The notes under the pieces are model-generated. The model had not been told where the DNA came from. It saw nothing but the letters and a program-made list of their open reading frames with translations, and made no database searches. The translations under genes were made by a program, and so were the position numbers. 64,000 nucleotides of DNA from Crocinitomicaceae bacterium (GTDB taxonomy: Bacteria; Bacteroidota; Bacteroidia; Flavobacteriales_D; Crocinitomicaceae). This document shows, piece after piece, positions 38,421 through 48,323 of this stretch (the stretch's first letter is position 1; every line of letters begins with the position of its first letter). The stretch is from NCBI GenBank assembly GCA_016719925.1, contig JADJYC010000004.1:62001-126000 (forward strand). The letters run 5' to 3'.

Positions 38421-38451
38421 CAAATGTATTTCAAAAAATGAGAGTTCCAAA
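38421..38451 (-). promoter_or_regulatory. promoter of the leader and sulfite reductase operon
   Basis: Minus-strand TTTG (38448-38451), 19 bp, TACATTTG (38421-38428), a full match to the Bacteroidota sigma-A consensus. Transcription would start near 38414 and give a leader RNA of about 210 nt. Confidence 0.75.
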
Positions 38452-38647
38452 GAAATATTCTACTTTTTTGATAGATTTAATAGATTATACTGATTTTATT
38501 GGGATGTAGAGCAAAAAATACAAAATCTGACATCAAATTATTAGTCTTTACAAACCTTTATGAACCTTTTATCGTTCAAAATGATGGGTAAACACTGCTG
38601 ACTACTTTGATTACCCGCCTTATTTTTACACTACCAAAACAAAAAAA

Positions 38648-40525
38648 ATGAAAACCGGATTTCTTTCTGCAGCACTTTGTGTGGTGACATTTCAGTCTTT
38701 TATATCAGTTGCGCAACTCACACCTGATTATAATGATGTGATGATACCCATGTCTGATATGGAAGAATTAGAAGCGGATGTTTACATTCCGGCCGGATGC
38801 ACAAGCTGTGAAGTAATTTTAGTTCAGACACCTTACAACAAAGATTTATTTGAATGGAGTTTGCCGTTGGGAATTGGATTGAATGTGGATGCACAACAAT
38901 TCATCTGGGTGATTGTTGACTGGAGAGGATTCCATGGATCAGCCGCAGCAGCAATTCCAAGTCCTGACCGCGGACAAGATGCTTTTGATATTTGTGAATG
39001 GATTGTTGATCAGCCGTGGCATGCTGACCGCATTGGAACATGGGGACCATCAGCATTAGGCAATATTCAATATCAGCTTATTGGAAAACATCACCCAAAT
39101 CATACGTGTGCTGTACCCATTGTTGCTAATCCACAATTTTCATATGACAGTTATTTTACCGGAGGAGTTTTGGAAGAAGCAAGATTACAACAGCTGGATA
39201 ATTTAGGCTATGGACTTTCACCCATTGTTATGGCCAATGTTTATTACAGCACAACGTGGATGGCGGCAGAAAATCAAACATATTTTCCTGATGATATTGA
39301 AATTCCGACTTTACAAATTGGCGGATGGTATGATCACAATATTGATGAAATGATGGAATTTTACAAAGACAGCAGAAACGATGCACTTGCCTCAGTGCAG
39401 GATGAACAGTGGCTGCTCGTAGGTCCGTGGGTGCATGGTGGAACCGGAATTGCGTTTGTTGGTTCTGCAGTGCAGGGAGAATTGACTTACCCAAATGCTG
39501 AATTAGTGAATAATGAAATGGCCTGGGATTTTTTCGAATACTATTTACTTGATTCAATTAATGACTGGCAGAACACCGCAAAAATTACGTACTACGAATT
39601 AGGAGAAAATGTCTGGCAGACTTCAGATGCAGATGATATTGCAGCAACCGGTTCAGAAATTCTTTATCTGAATAATTTAAACAGACTTACGGTAGAAAAC
39701 GGAAACGGAAGTTCAACTTTTCTTTCTGATCCAACTGACCCAACACCAACTATTGGTGGTGCAACGCTCAGTGATGATTTGGAACAAGGACCTTACGATC
39801 AATCCTATTTGGACGGCAGAGATGATATTTTTACTTTTTCATCTGACACACTTGAAACTTCAGTTACGGTTACAGGAAGAATTACGTTAAATTTATTTGT
39901 AAGTGCAACTACTGCTGATTGTGATATTGCTGTGAGATTAGTGGATGTTTATCCTGACGGAACAAACATGCTGATTACAGACGGAATTAAAAGAATGCGT
40001 TTCAGAGATGGTTATACATTAGCAGATGAAGAATTGATGATTCCCGGTGAAATTTATGAAGTGGAAGTTGCGCTGCCTTTTACAAATTATACCTGGCTGC
40101 CTGATCACCAAATAAAAATTTATGTCAGCGGAAACAGTTCTACACGCTGGAATTTGAATCTGCAGGATGGATTAGCCATGTACACTTCTGCTTTGCCTGT
40201 TACGTCTACCATTACACTGCATCACAATGAAATGTATCCAAGTAAAATTGTTTTGCCGGGAGATAATCCTTTTCTTGCGTTGAATGAGAATCAGGAAACT
40301 TCAAACTTCGAAATTTTTCCAAATCCGGCAAATACATCGCTTACACTTTTGAGTGCTGAAAATTTTAAAAACTATTCAATCTCTGATCTTCAGGGAAGAG
40401 TGGTTATGTCAGGCAAGTTAAATTCCAATGTGCTGACAATTGAAAATCTGGAAACAGGAATTTATTTGCTTTCTCTGACAGATGAAAATGGTTTGATCAC
40501 GTGTAAGAAATTCATTAAAGAATAA
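38648..40525 (+). CDS. secreted CocE/NonD-family (X-Pro dipeptidyl-peptidase S15-like) hydrolase with T9SS sorting domain
   Basis: 625 residues. Signal peptide (to VAQ), S15/CocE alpha/beta-hydrolase domain (about 30-330; VDWRGFHGS, nucleophile in TWGPSALGN with Ser135, LQIGGWYDH, LLVGPWVHGG with the His), the C-terminal jelly-roll of the family (about 350-540) and a sorting domain (FEIFPNPANTSLTLLS). CocE-type enzymes hydrolyse acyl esters or amides; substrate unknown. Secreted through T9SS. The Ser motif is G-x-S-x-x-G, normal for the family. Confidence 0.87.
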   Translation: MKTGFLSAALCVVTFQSFISVAQLTPDYNDVMIPMSDMEELEADVYIPAGCTSCEVILVQTPYNKDLFEWSLPLGIGLNVDAQQFIWVIVDWRGFHGSAAAAIPSPDRGQDAFDICEWIVDQPWHADRIGTWGPSALGNIQYQLIGKHHPNHTCAVPIVANPQFSYDSYFTGGVLEEARLQQLDNLGYGLSPIVMANVYYSTTWMAAENQTYFPDDIEIPTLQIGGWYDHNIDEMMEFYKDSRNDALASVQDEQWLLVGPWVHGGTGIAFVGSAVQGELTYPNAELVNNEMAWDFFEYYLLDSINDWQNTAKITYYELGENVWQTSDADDIAATGSEILYLNNLNRLTVENGNGSSTFLSDPTDPTPTIGGATLSDDLEQGPYDQSYLDGRDDIFTFSSDTLETSVTVTGRITLNLFVSATTADCDIAVRLVDVYPDGTNMLITDGIKRMRFRDGYTLADEELMIPGEIYEVEVALPFTNYTWLPDHQIKIYVSGNSSTRWNLNLQDGLAMYTSALPVTSTITLHHNEMYPSKIVLPGDNPFLALNENQETSNFEIFPNPANTSLTLLSAENFKNYSISDLQGRVVMSGKLNSNVLTIENLETGIYLLSLTDENGLITCKKFIKE

Positions 40526-40722
40526 TAGTTTTTTACTGCGAATAAACAAATAGCAAACTCTGGTTATCTTCAATTCCCGCTGATTAACGCGATTTGTTCC
40601 GCGGATAAAAGCGCTGATCGACTTAGAAAAATCAAATATCGAAATTACAAATCGCAAATTACTTTATTAAATACAAGAGTACTCCGGTTTTGGAATTTGT
40701 AATTTTGAAATTGGAATTTTTC
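40526..40722. repeat. convergent gap with AT-rich degenerate repeat
   Basis: Between converging genes. It holds CGCTGATTAACGCGATTTG.. like words, then ATCAAATATCGAAATTACAAATC and TTTGTAATTTTGAAATTGG, short permuted units of a type often dispersed in Bacteroidota. No gene or classical terminator seen. Confidence 0.45.
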
Positions 40723-41733
40723 TTAAAACCCATTCACTCCATTCACAGTAGTGTACTTCAGCACATTTTTCTTATCCGGGTGGATGCGTGCAAAAGCAGC
40801 CTGAACAGCAAGTGTACCTTCATGAAAACCGCAGAGAATTAATTTCAGTTTTCCTTCATAGGTATTTACATCTCCCACTGCAAAAATTCCTTTCCGGTTG
40901 GTAGAATAATCTTTTGTATCTACCTTGATAGCACTCTTTTCAATCTCCAATCCCCAGTCAGCAATTGGACCCAGACTTGGTTTCAAACCAAACAGCGGTA
41001 CAAAATGATCTGTCTCCTTTACCTGATCACCAATTGTGTTGTGTTTTATTGTAACAGATTGTAGTTTTCCGTTTCCATTTAACCCTACTACTTCGGCTTC
41101 GGTAATTAATTTTATTTTTCCGGCATCTGCCAGATTCATTACTTTCTGAACTGAATCTAAATGACCTCTGAAAGAAGAATTGCGGTGAACAAGCGTGAGT
41201 TCTTTGGCAATATTATTTTCCACCAGATAAATTGACCAGTCTAATGCAGAATCTCCTCCACCTGCAACAATAACTTTTTTATCCTGATAAAATTTTGGAT
41301 CACGGATGATGTATTCTACCCCTTTATCTTCAAAATTTTCCAGATTTTCTACCGGCGGTTTTCTTGGTTCAAACACACCCAATCCACCTGCAATAATAAC
41401 TACCGGCGCTTTGTGTTGTGTTCCTTTATTGGTTGTAACGATGAACTGATTATCATCGGTCTCATCAATTTTTACGGCAGATTCACCCAACGTGAATCCA
41501 GGTTTAAACGGAGCTGATTGTTCCATGAGACGTTCAATCAAATCGCCAGCATCCACAGTTGGAAAACCCGGAATATCGTAGATTGGTTTTTTCGGATAAA
41601 TCTCGGTTAATTGTCCTCCCGGTTGAGGAAGTGAATCAATCAAGTGGCATTTCAATTTTAAAAGACCTGCTTCAAAAACGGTGAAAATACCTACCGGTCC
41701 GGCACCGATAATAATAATATCTGTTGTGATCAT
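40723..41733 (-). CDS. ferredoxin--NADP reductase, thioredoxin-reductase-like type
   Basis: 336 residues. FAD motif IIGAGPVGIFTVFEAG (6-21) with DSLPQPGGQLTEIYP, NADPH motif VAGGGDSALDWSIYL in the middle, and C-terminal FAVGDVNTYEGKLKL. The CxxC of true thioredoxin reductase is absent, so it is the TrxR-like FNR found in Bacteroidota and Firmicutes. It moves electrons between NADPH and ferredoxin; the neighbouring sulfite reductase is a possible user. Confidence 0.9.
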   Translation of the reverse strand: MITTDIIIIGAGPVGIFTVFEAGLLKLKCHLIDSLPQPGGQLTEIYPKKPIYDIPGFPTVDAGDLIERLMEQSAPFKPGFTLGESAVKIDETDDNQFIVTTNKGTQHKAPVVIIAGGLGVFEPRKPPVENLENFEDKGVEYIIRDPKFYQDKKVIVAGGGDSALDWSIYLVENNIAKELTLVHRNSSFRGHLDSVQKVMNLADAGKIKLITEAEVVGLNGNGKLQSVTIKHNTIGDQVKETDHFVPLFGLKPSLGPIADWGLEIEKSAIKVDTKDYSTNRKGIFAVGDVNTYEGKLKLILCGFHEGTLAVQAAFARIHPDKKNVLKYTTVNGVNGF

Positions 41734-41862
41734 TTTAGTTTTAAAATAAGTTAGACAATAAATCCGGAAATGAAATTTGCCAACTGAAGAACAAAATTAG
41801 ACATAAATTGTTCTGACAACCAAAGAAAAAAGAAAGAAAGATGATTTGACTGACTTATATAA

Positions 41863-42090
41863 TCAGACTGACTCCACCGATTTTACATCCGGCATCGCAT
41901 TTCTGACAGCCTCTTCAATTCCGGCTTTTAGGGTCATTACACTCATGGAACAGGTTTCACAGGCACCCAGCAAACGCACTTTAACCACATTGTCTTTGGT
42001 TACTTCCACCAACTCAACATCACCGCCGTCTTTTTGCAAAAACGGGCGAATTGACTGAAGTGCATCTTCTATTTTTTGTGAACGATCCAT
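41863..42090 (-). CDS. NifU C-terminal domain Fe-S scaffold/carrier
   Basis: 75 residues from MDRSQKIEDALQSIRPFLQ. NifU_C signature: LQKDGGDVELVEV and GACETCSMSVMTLKAGIE with the CxxC that holds a 4Fe-4S cluster. Carries Fe-S clusters to targets. A longer start (MRP) adds three residues. In many Bacteroidota this gene follows mrp; here mrp is 7.6 kb away on the same strand. Confidence 0.93.
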   Translation of the reverse strand: MDRSQKIEDALQSIRPFLQKDGGDVELVEVTKDNVVKVRLLGACETCSMSVMTLKAGIEEAVRNAMPDVKSVESV

Positions 42091-42099
42091 AGGCCTCAA

Positions 42100-42376
42100 T
42101 AATAGGGCGGTACAAAGATAATGATTCTCAGATGAAAACGATCCCGCCTTTTTGGATTATTTCATTTATCAAAAATATATTCAGAAAATCAAGCATGCGA
42201 ACCAATTACAGTTAATTTACTGTAAGTACAATCAATTAACGCAGTCAATGCTACGCCTGTGCTTCTGGCAAAAAATGATCCCGCCTAATAAAAGAAAAAC
42301 CGTAAGGAAGAAATAATTTGAATTGCTCATAAAATCTTGTATATTGGCATAACATTTAACTCATTATCATCAACTT
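42100..42376. promoter_or_regulatory. intergenic region with hairpin and promoter of the rightward block
   Basis: GATCCCGCCT occurs twice (near 42143 and 42289). TTACAGT and ACTGTAA form a 7-bp stem near 42206-42225. A promoter TTTG (42317-42320), 19 bp, TATATTGG (42340-42347, one mismatch to TAnnTTTG) precedes the first gene of the secreted-protein block. Confidence 0.5.
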
Positions 42377-42401
42377 ATGAACCTCGTTTTTACCCCCCAT
42401 T

Positions 42402-43535
42402 TTGCTTTTAAGCAGATGCAAATCAATTATTCTTGGAATTTTATTTCTGACTTCATTTTCAGTTTTTTCTCAAAACCCAACAGTTATAAATGACTCTTTG
42501 GTAGTGAATCAACGGCTATATGCAAAAGAAAAATTGATTGTTGACTTAGAAGCAAAGTTTAAACAGGACATCAAAGTGCAGGGAAGCGCTAGAATCAATA
42601 CAGATTTGAGAGTAGATGGGGAACTTCGTGTAGACGGTTTAGCAAAATTCATGAGCAATGTTAAAATGGAAGGTCTGACTTCCTTACCATTTGTTGATTC
42701 AACAATAAAAGTTGTTATTATTCAACCCAACGGTCAATTAAAAACTGTAGGAATAGGAGTATTAGGTGATGGAATTTATGAATTTGTTCCATGCATGCCG
42801 GGTGACGTTCCGAATCCTCATTGGTCAAGTGGATTAAACAAAATATATAATGCATGTGATCCTGTAAGAGTGGGTATTGGAACCACAACACCTGATCACA
42901 AACTCCATGTTGTGGGAGTAAACTATGCCCAAAAATTTTTAGGAGGTAACGTTGGTGCAACAGCTACCGCATTGCTTAATCTCTACTGTCAGAATACGTC
43001 TCAAGATTTGATGCATGTGGGAATTAAAGTGGGCGGACTTGCTCAGGAAATGCGTTTCATTATCAAAAATGATGGTGACATTACTATCTACAATGAAGGT
43101 GCTGATCCGACTATTACTTTAAACAACGGAACCGGACATGCTCTGGTAATTAATTCAAATGCCGGTTCAAAAATTTTGCAACTGGAAGATAACGGCATGT
43201 TGCGTGCGCGCGAAATAAAAGTGGATGAGGATAACTGGCCAGATTATGTTTTTAATGATGATTATAAACTAATGTCTCTGGAAGATCTGAGAGCATTTAT
43301 CATGCACAATAAACATTTACCCAATATTCCCTCTTCTACAGAAGTTCACAACGCTGGACTGAATATTGGACAAATTCAAACACTTCAAATGGAAAAGATT
43401 GAAGAGCTTACACTCTACACTCTGGAATTAAACGAAGAAATTAACTCCCTGAAAGCAGAAAATGAATTGTTGAAGACCGAATTAAATACTCTTAAGGAGA
43501 GTTTTAACGAATTGAAATTGCTTTTAACGAAGTAG
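42402..43535 (+). CDS. secreted tail-fibre-like protein with C-terminal coiled coil
   Basis: 377 residues. Signal peptide ending VFSQ; N-terminal repeats of short beta turns (LRVDGELRVDGLAKF); VGIGTTTPDHKLHV typical of phage-tail-fibre/peptidase-S74-like surface proteins; a conserved block YKLMSLEDLRAFI, HLPNIPSSTEV, GLNIGQIQTLQMEKIEELTLY; then a Leu/Glu coiled coil to the end. As written the start is TTG at 42402. An ATG at 42377 would be in frame if the C6 run at 42393-42398 had five C. First gene of the block inserted between nifU and mrp. Confidence 0.8.
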   Translation: MLLSRCKSIILGILFLTSFSVFSQNPTVINDSLVVNQRLYAKEKLIVDLEAKFKQDIKVQGSARINTDLRVDGELRVDGLAKFMSNVKMEGLTSLPFVDSTIKVVIIQPNGQLKTVGIGVLGDGIYEFVPCMPGDVPNPHWSSGLNKIYNACDPVRVGIGTTTPDHKLHVVGVNYAQKFLGGNVGATATALLNLYCQNTSQDLMHVGIKVGGLAQEMRFIIKNDGDITIYNEGADPTITLNNGTGHALVINSNAGSKILQLEDNGMLRAREIKVDEDNWPDYVFNDDYKLMSLEDLRAFIMHNKHLPNIPSSTEVHNAGLNIGQIQTLQMEKIEELTLYTLELNEEINSLKAENELLKTELNTLKESFNELKLLLTK

Positions 43536-43542
43536 TTGTGAT

Positions 43543-46409
43543 ATGAAAAGGTATAGCATAATTTTAGTTTTTTTAGGCAGTTTAAATTTAATAGGTCAGG
43601 AAGACACCATGGTGTTTACCGATGAAATTGAAGCAGGAAATTACATTTTTGGACAACTTGATCCTCAATATTACGATTATGCATTATTGAATAGATCCAT
43701 GTCTACTTTCCCATTATTGTATGAGCAGATTGCAGGTAATTATAATCATGTCATGACTACTGATGATTGGCTTCTGATTTATTCTGATTTAGCATTGTCT
43801 TGTTATGACACAACATTGATTCCTACTATAACGGCGATGGCTCAGAGAATCTATGATTTTTATACGTTTCATGATTATCATTACACGGATCTTATCCAGC
43901 CGTTTGGGTTGATACTTCACAATACAAGTATGATTGATACACTTAATTTTTCAAATGGAAACATACAGGTTATCGATGGGCGCATGACTTCATTTACTGA
44001 AGAAAATTCGCTTTACACAAAAAAACTTATAAAAAGCGCAACTTTAATGGAGTTTTATCCGGATAATGGATATACTCAGGGCAAACTAAAATACGACCCT
44101 TCTTTTATTGTTGTGAGCGAAGATATTACTTTACTAAATTTAGAAATAGATATTAATGATGGCGGGGGTTACCAGAATTTCGGTATGTCAAACCCTTTGA
44201 TTACTTATGATCGATCAAGAGACTCAGTTGTTGCGAATGCGGTTATTTCCTATGAATTAAATGATTCGATTTATCAAGACACTATTAGTTTCTATTTAAC
44301 CACTTCAAGTAATATTAAATCTAGCAGATCTGCCGATCACTGGGATTATAGTTTTGAGTTTGATGCATTACCCGGCAACGATTTAACTTACGAAGTTGGG
44401 ATTAAGTACGGTTGTGGAAACGGAAATCTCATTAGAAGACCGATAATAATTTCTTGCGCTTATCGCCCTGCAATACAACCGTTTTCAATGGACAAATACT
44501 GGGAACAATTTAATGTGGGAGGGCTGTTTGATAGCTTCGTAGCTTTGGGATATGATGTAATATTTGTGAAAGACAAACCTGGTTATCGTTCGATAGAAGA
44601 CGCAGGAACAGAATTGGGAGAGTTTATCAAAGAAATTAATAATGTAAAAAAAATAAATTATCCAAACGAAGATTGGGAGACTGTTGTAATGGGATATAGT
44701 ATGGGAGGCCAAAAAGCCCGCTATGCTCTGCTTAAATTGGAAAAGCAACACATGGAGAATGGGGAGCCTCATCATCATACAAAACTTTATATACCTTTTG
44801 ATTCACCGCATCATAGCGCAAATGTTCCCTTATTAACCCAAGCCACATACAAAACTTTTAAATTGACAAATGCTTTGGCAGCGGTTGCAAATAACAGTCT
44901 CGTTGATGCAGCGTCAAGAGATCAGGGAGCATACAGCATTTATAGCAGTACTATCTTTGCACCACCCACAGTCGTAGGTACTTTAGATCTGTTGCCTTTA
45001 CCTGAACCAGATGCAGTGAACTATCAATATGAAGTAAATAATAATTTCCATCATCAGTTTACGAATCTGATGGATACCAGAATTTCTTTTCCAGCATTCA
45101 CAAGAAATATTGCAGTTTCAACAGGTAGTTATAAAGATGATTATGAAGTTGTCTGGGGACTGAGCCCGGGAATTGAAATGTTTACTCAACATGCACCGGG
45201 ATATTTTTGGGTTCCTTTTTTAGGGTTTACGAACGGTTTTGTTAATCGAAAATTGTGGTCGTCTGAATACTCTACTACGACCCCTCAACCTAGCTTTAGT
45301 AGAAAGGATTTATATTTTGTTCTTGTGGTATTCCCGTTTTATATTCAAAGGGCATATAATTTCATTGAACATCAGGAATATGATTTATCGCAGGGAGGGT
45401 ATAAAACTATTTTTTACAGTGGTCTTACAGGAGGTGCAACAACTATACTTAAATCAACTGCATATGGATTAGGGAATTTACAATATGACAAGGAAGTTTG
45501 TTTTTTGCCACTTGTATCTGCACTTGCTATTAATCCCGATATCTGGGGAAATAATCACTTATATTACAATTTACAGGAGGAGGGCTTAATGTACCAAAGT
45601 CAAGAAGATTTTGATCAGGATAATAAATCAGATATATATGGATATCCTCACATTGCCCATAATACTAATCACTTTGACATTACTCCTTTTGAAGCTGTAT
45701 ATGCTGATGATTTTAATTGGGATCATATTGTCATGAATGAAACTTTGGAAGATTATTTGAATGGTGATCAAACATATTTTGATAATCTGCGGGTTTTTTA
45801 AATGATGAAGTGGAAGGTTGGGTCGTTCCTCTTCAAAATAAAGTCATTGGTCAAAACCATGTTCAAAATCCAAGCTTTGAATATAAAGCCTGGTACAAAT
45901 CAAGGTACCAGATTTTTATTGGAAATAACGTAACGCCAAAAACAGATCCTGGTGATTATATAATTGAAAATTCTGGAAATATTACGGTTTATGCTGGTGT
46001 AGAAATTGTAATTAAAGATGGCTTTCATGCCAAACCTGGGAGCACATTTCATGCGTTTATTCAAGAACCAAGTGATTGTTATGTTTCTGGAGGTAAGTCA
46101 GCGTCTACAATTTCTGAAAATAGTGGTGGCACAGAAAAAATACTGCTGGCTGATGAAGGCGTTATCAGTGATGAGAAAAATAATGTCATCTTGATACCAA
46201 ATCCAAATACTGGCAACTTTATTTTTTCAATAGAAGAGACTCATCCAAACGGTCAACTGTATGTTTATGGTCTTGACGGTAAAATTTATTATGAGCAATC
46301 AATCTATCAAAGTAAAACTGCTTTGGAATTGAGTTTAGCAAAAGGCGTCTATTTGGTTGTATTTATCTCCGGTCAGAAAAGAGAAACGGCAAAACTAGTT
46401 ATTCAATAA
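43543..46409 (+). CDS. secreted alpha/beta-hydrolase (lipase-like) with T9SS C-terminal region, frameshifted
   Basis: Two frames join when one T is added to the T6 run at 45794-45799 (RVF-LNDEVEGWVV), giving about 955 residues. Signal peptide (LIGQ), a beta-sandwich N-terminal part, then a hydrolase domain with nucleophile motif GYSMGG (Ser386), SPHHSA and late HFD. Next is a short domain ending in IVIKDGFHAKPGSTFHAF, and a sorting domain (IPNPNTGNFIFSI, LSLAKGVYLVVF). Likely a secreted lipase/esterase; activity not provable. Followed 11 bp later by a lipoprotein gene. The C-terminal 150 residues are paralogous to the gene at 47673. Confidence 0.75.
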
Positions 46410-46420
46410 ATTTCCTGAAA

Positions 46421-47041
46421 ATGAAACAAATATTAATATTGGTGTTATTCACTGTGGTTGTTTTATCATGCAAAAAATCAACTCTGGTTGTGATTCAAGC
46501 AGAAGATTATGTTACAGGTGAAGGAAGTGCGTATGCGGGTATGGAGTATGCGGTTTCAGAAGCGTGGATTCCATTTTTTGAAACAAAATCAAAAATTGTA
46601 GCCACAGGATATCTCGATGAAAATGGTTATGCATCATTTGACTTAAAAATGAAAAATAATCGTAAATATATATTAGGAGTTAGTGAGCCGGAAAATATTT
46701 GTTATGGAGGTCTAATGCAGCATTATTTGGAGCATGAGAAAAACAATCATATTGCATTTAAATACTCTACTTGCTCATATCTGAAAATTATTGTTAACAA
46801 TATAAATTGCGTTGATGAAAATGATGAAATTAAATATACTCGGACTTGGTTAACAGGTGATGAAATAGGTACTGAAGTAATAAAACACGGGTGTTACTCT
46901 TTTGAAGGAAGTTATTTCGAGCTGCCTGCGGGTGATTATCGATATGATTGGGTAGTTACCAAAAGTGGAATGACATCGAACTATAGCCAGAATTTCATCT
47001 TATTAAGTGGTGATAGCCTTGTTTTTCAGATTGATTATTAA
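46421..47041 (+). CDS. lipoprotein following the lipase-like gene
   Basis: 206 residues. Lipobox VVLSCKKST (Cys17). An early carboxypeptidase-regulatory-like beta domain (YLDENGYASFDLKM) is followed by a region with Cys pairs and PAGDYRYDWVVTKSG near the end. It is related in length, cysteine pattern and C-terminal PxGxYxxxxxxxxxG block to the lipoprotein at 48320. Both follow a T9SS-CTD protein. Function unknown; a partner or protector of the secreted protein is a hypothesis. Confidence 0.7.
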   Translation: MKQILILVLFTVVVLSCKKSTLVVIQAEDYVTGEGSAYAGMEYAVSEAWIPFFETKSKIVATGYLDENGYASFDLKMKNNRKYILGVSEPENICYGGLMQHYLEHEKNNHIAFKYSTCSYLKIIVNNINCVDENDEIKYTRTWLTGDEIGTEVIKHGCYSFEGSYFELPAGDYRYDWVVTKSGMTSNYSQNFILLSGDSLVFQIDY

Positions 47042-47073
47042 GTATAAAGGTCTATAAAGTTAAAAAGCGATTA

Positions 47074-47634
47074 ATGTTGTATAATAAAATAAAAGATACG
47101 TTGTTTATTAAAATAATTTATATTTCAATCATTGCTGTTTCTTGCAATAAATCGGATGATAATGGCAATTCTTCAGATGAATGTGCACCAAACAGTGGAA
47201 GTTTCAATGTGGATGTGAACGGGAATAATTATGATATGATTGTGAATTCTGAAACCCAATTCACTATTCTTTATAATTATTCAGGAACCAATGAAACTGA
47301 ATTTATTATTGATTCCAAAGATCAAAACGGAAATCCAATGAATATTGAGTTAGCTTTCCCTGGTCAGTTCAACAACGGCACAACTGCTTATTCGAATGAT
47401 GTATTAGATTTTGACTTTTTTACTATTGATGTTGATACATTTAATTTATATGTATCGTCTGTTACTTTTGAGGTTTCGGAGAGTGATTTCAATTCTCAGG
47501 ATGGAACATATAACCCTGTAATTTCTTCTTTTACAGGTACAGCACATTCATTTCCATGGACAAATGGGCAACCGCCTCTAAATACGTTGAGTATAAGCGG
47601 GTCATTTTGCCTGAACGGAATTATATTGCCGTAA
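47074..47634 (+). CDS. hypothetical lipoprotein
   Basis: 186 residues. Signal peptide with lipobox IIAVSCNKSDD (Cys24), a Ser/Asp/Asn linker, then a beta-rich domain (FNVDVNGNNYDM...VTFEVSESDFNSQDGTYNPVISSFTGTAHS) like small Bacteroidota lipoproteins of the DUF6252-like type. Sits between the two T9SS-CTD/lipoprotein pairs. Function unknown. Confidence 0.65.
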   Translation: MLYNKIKDTLFIKIIYISIIAVSCNKSDDNGNSSDECAPNSGSFNVDVNGNNYDMIVNSETQFTILYNYSGTNETEFIIDSKDQNGNPMNIELAFPGQFNNGTTAYSNDVLDFDFFTIDVDTFNLYVSSVTFEVSESDFNSQDGTYNPVISSFTGTAHSFPWTNGQPPLNTLSISGSFCLNGIILP

Positions 47635-47672
47635 ATCTTTGGATACAGTTTTAACATCTCCGGTTTATCCGG

Positions 47673-48323
47673 ATGAGGACGAAATGGGTATACAAGTTTA
47701 TGCAACAAAAAACATTTATCATGGATGAATTAGAACCTACGGTAGTGTATTTACAGAATCAACGAGTAGGTTGGAATACAAATGGAGTAGAATACAAAGC
47801 GCAGTATGAAGCTTCTTACGCAATTTTTTTGGGTGAAAACGTGAGTCCAAAAACTGATGTTGCACCTTATGAAATATGGAACAACGGCAGCATTTTTTGT
47901 ATGGCTGAAACACACATAACGCTTTCCAAAGGTTTTCATGCCAAAGCGGGATCTGAATTTCACGCGCAAATTGGATATGTAGGCTATAGTCCATGCACAG
48001 ATGGTAAATCTTCCGAACAAGTAACTACTGTTGTAAATGACACTTATAAACCGGAAATCTCATCCGATGAAACTGTTATCGAAAGTGATAATAAAAATTA
48101 CATCATTGCTCCAAACCCAAGCATTGGAGAACAAAGTTTCCAGATTTTAAGTTCTAATAGTGAAACATTGACTATTAGACTTTTTGATTTATCTGGTAAA
48201 CAAATTTACTGGGGCCGAATCCAAGCAAACACTAATTTATCTCCAGACCTACAATCAGGAGTTTATATTGTAATAATTGACAACGGAACATCAGAACAAA
48301 TTGAAAAACTTGTGATCCAATGA
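47673..48323 (+). CDS. T9SS-sorting-domain protein, truncated paralogue of the lipase-like C-terminus
   Basis: 216 residues with no signal peptide. From residue 17 (MDELEPTVVYLQNQ) it aligns with the C-terminal part of the 43543 gene: EYKAQYEASYAIFLGENVSPKTD, LSKGFHAKAGSEFHAQ, then a sorting domain (IAPNPSIGEQSFQIL, LQSGVYIVII). The hydrolase part is missing. A second frame upstream (about 47625-47705, SLDTVLTSPVYPDEDEMG) may be a further lost piece of the same gene, with a frame break at the A6 run near 47706. Either a decayed copy or a broken gene. Overlaps the next lipoprotein by 4 bp. Confidence 0.65.
   Translation: MRTKWVYKFMQQKTFIMDELEPTVVYLQNQRVGWNTNGVEYKAQYEASYAIFLGENVSPKTDVAPYEIWNNGSIFCMAETHITLSKGFHAKAGSEFHAQIGYVGYSPCTDGKSSEQVTTVVNDTYKPEISSDETVIESDNKNYIIAPNPSIGEQSFQILSSNSETLTIRLFDLSGKQIYWGRIQANTNLSPDLQSGVYIVIIDNGTSEQIEKLVIQ

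Noticed and set aside
38302..38493. A 63-codon plus-strand frame over the leader region
   Set aside because: Phe-rich reading opposite the A-rich leader; no start context and it overlaps the promoter and leader peptide.
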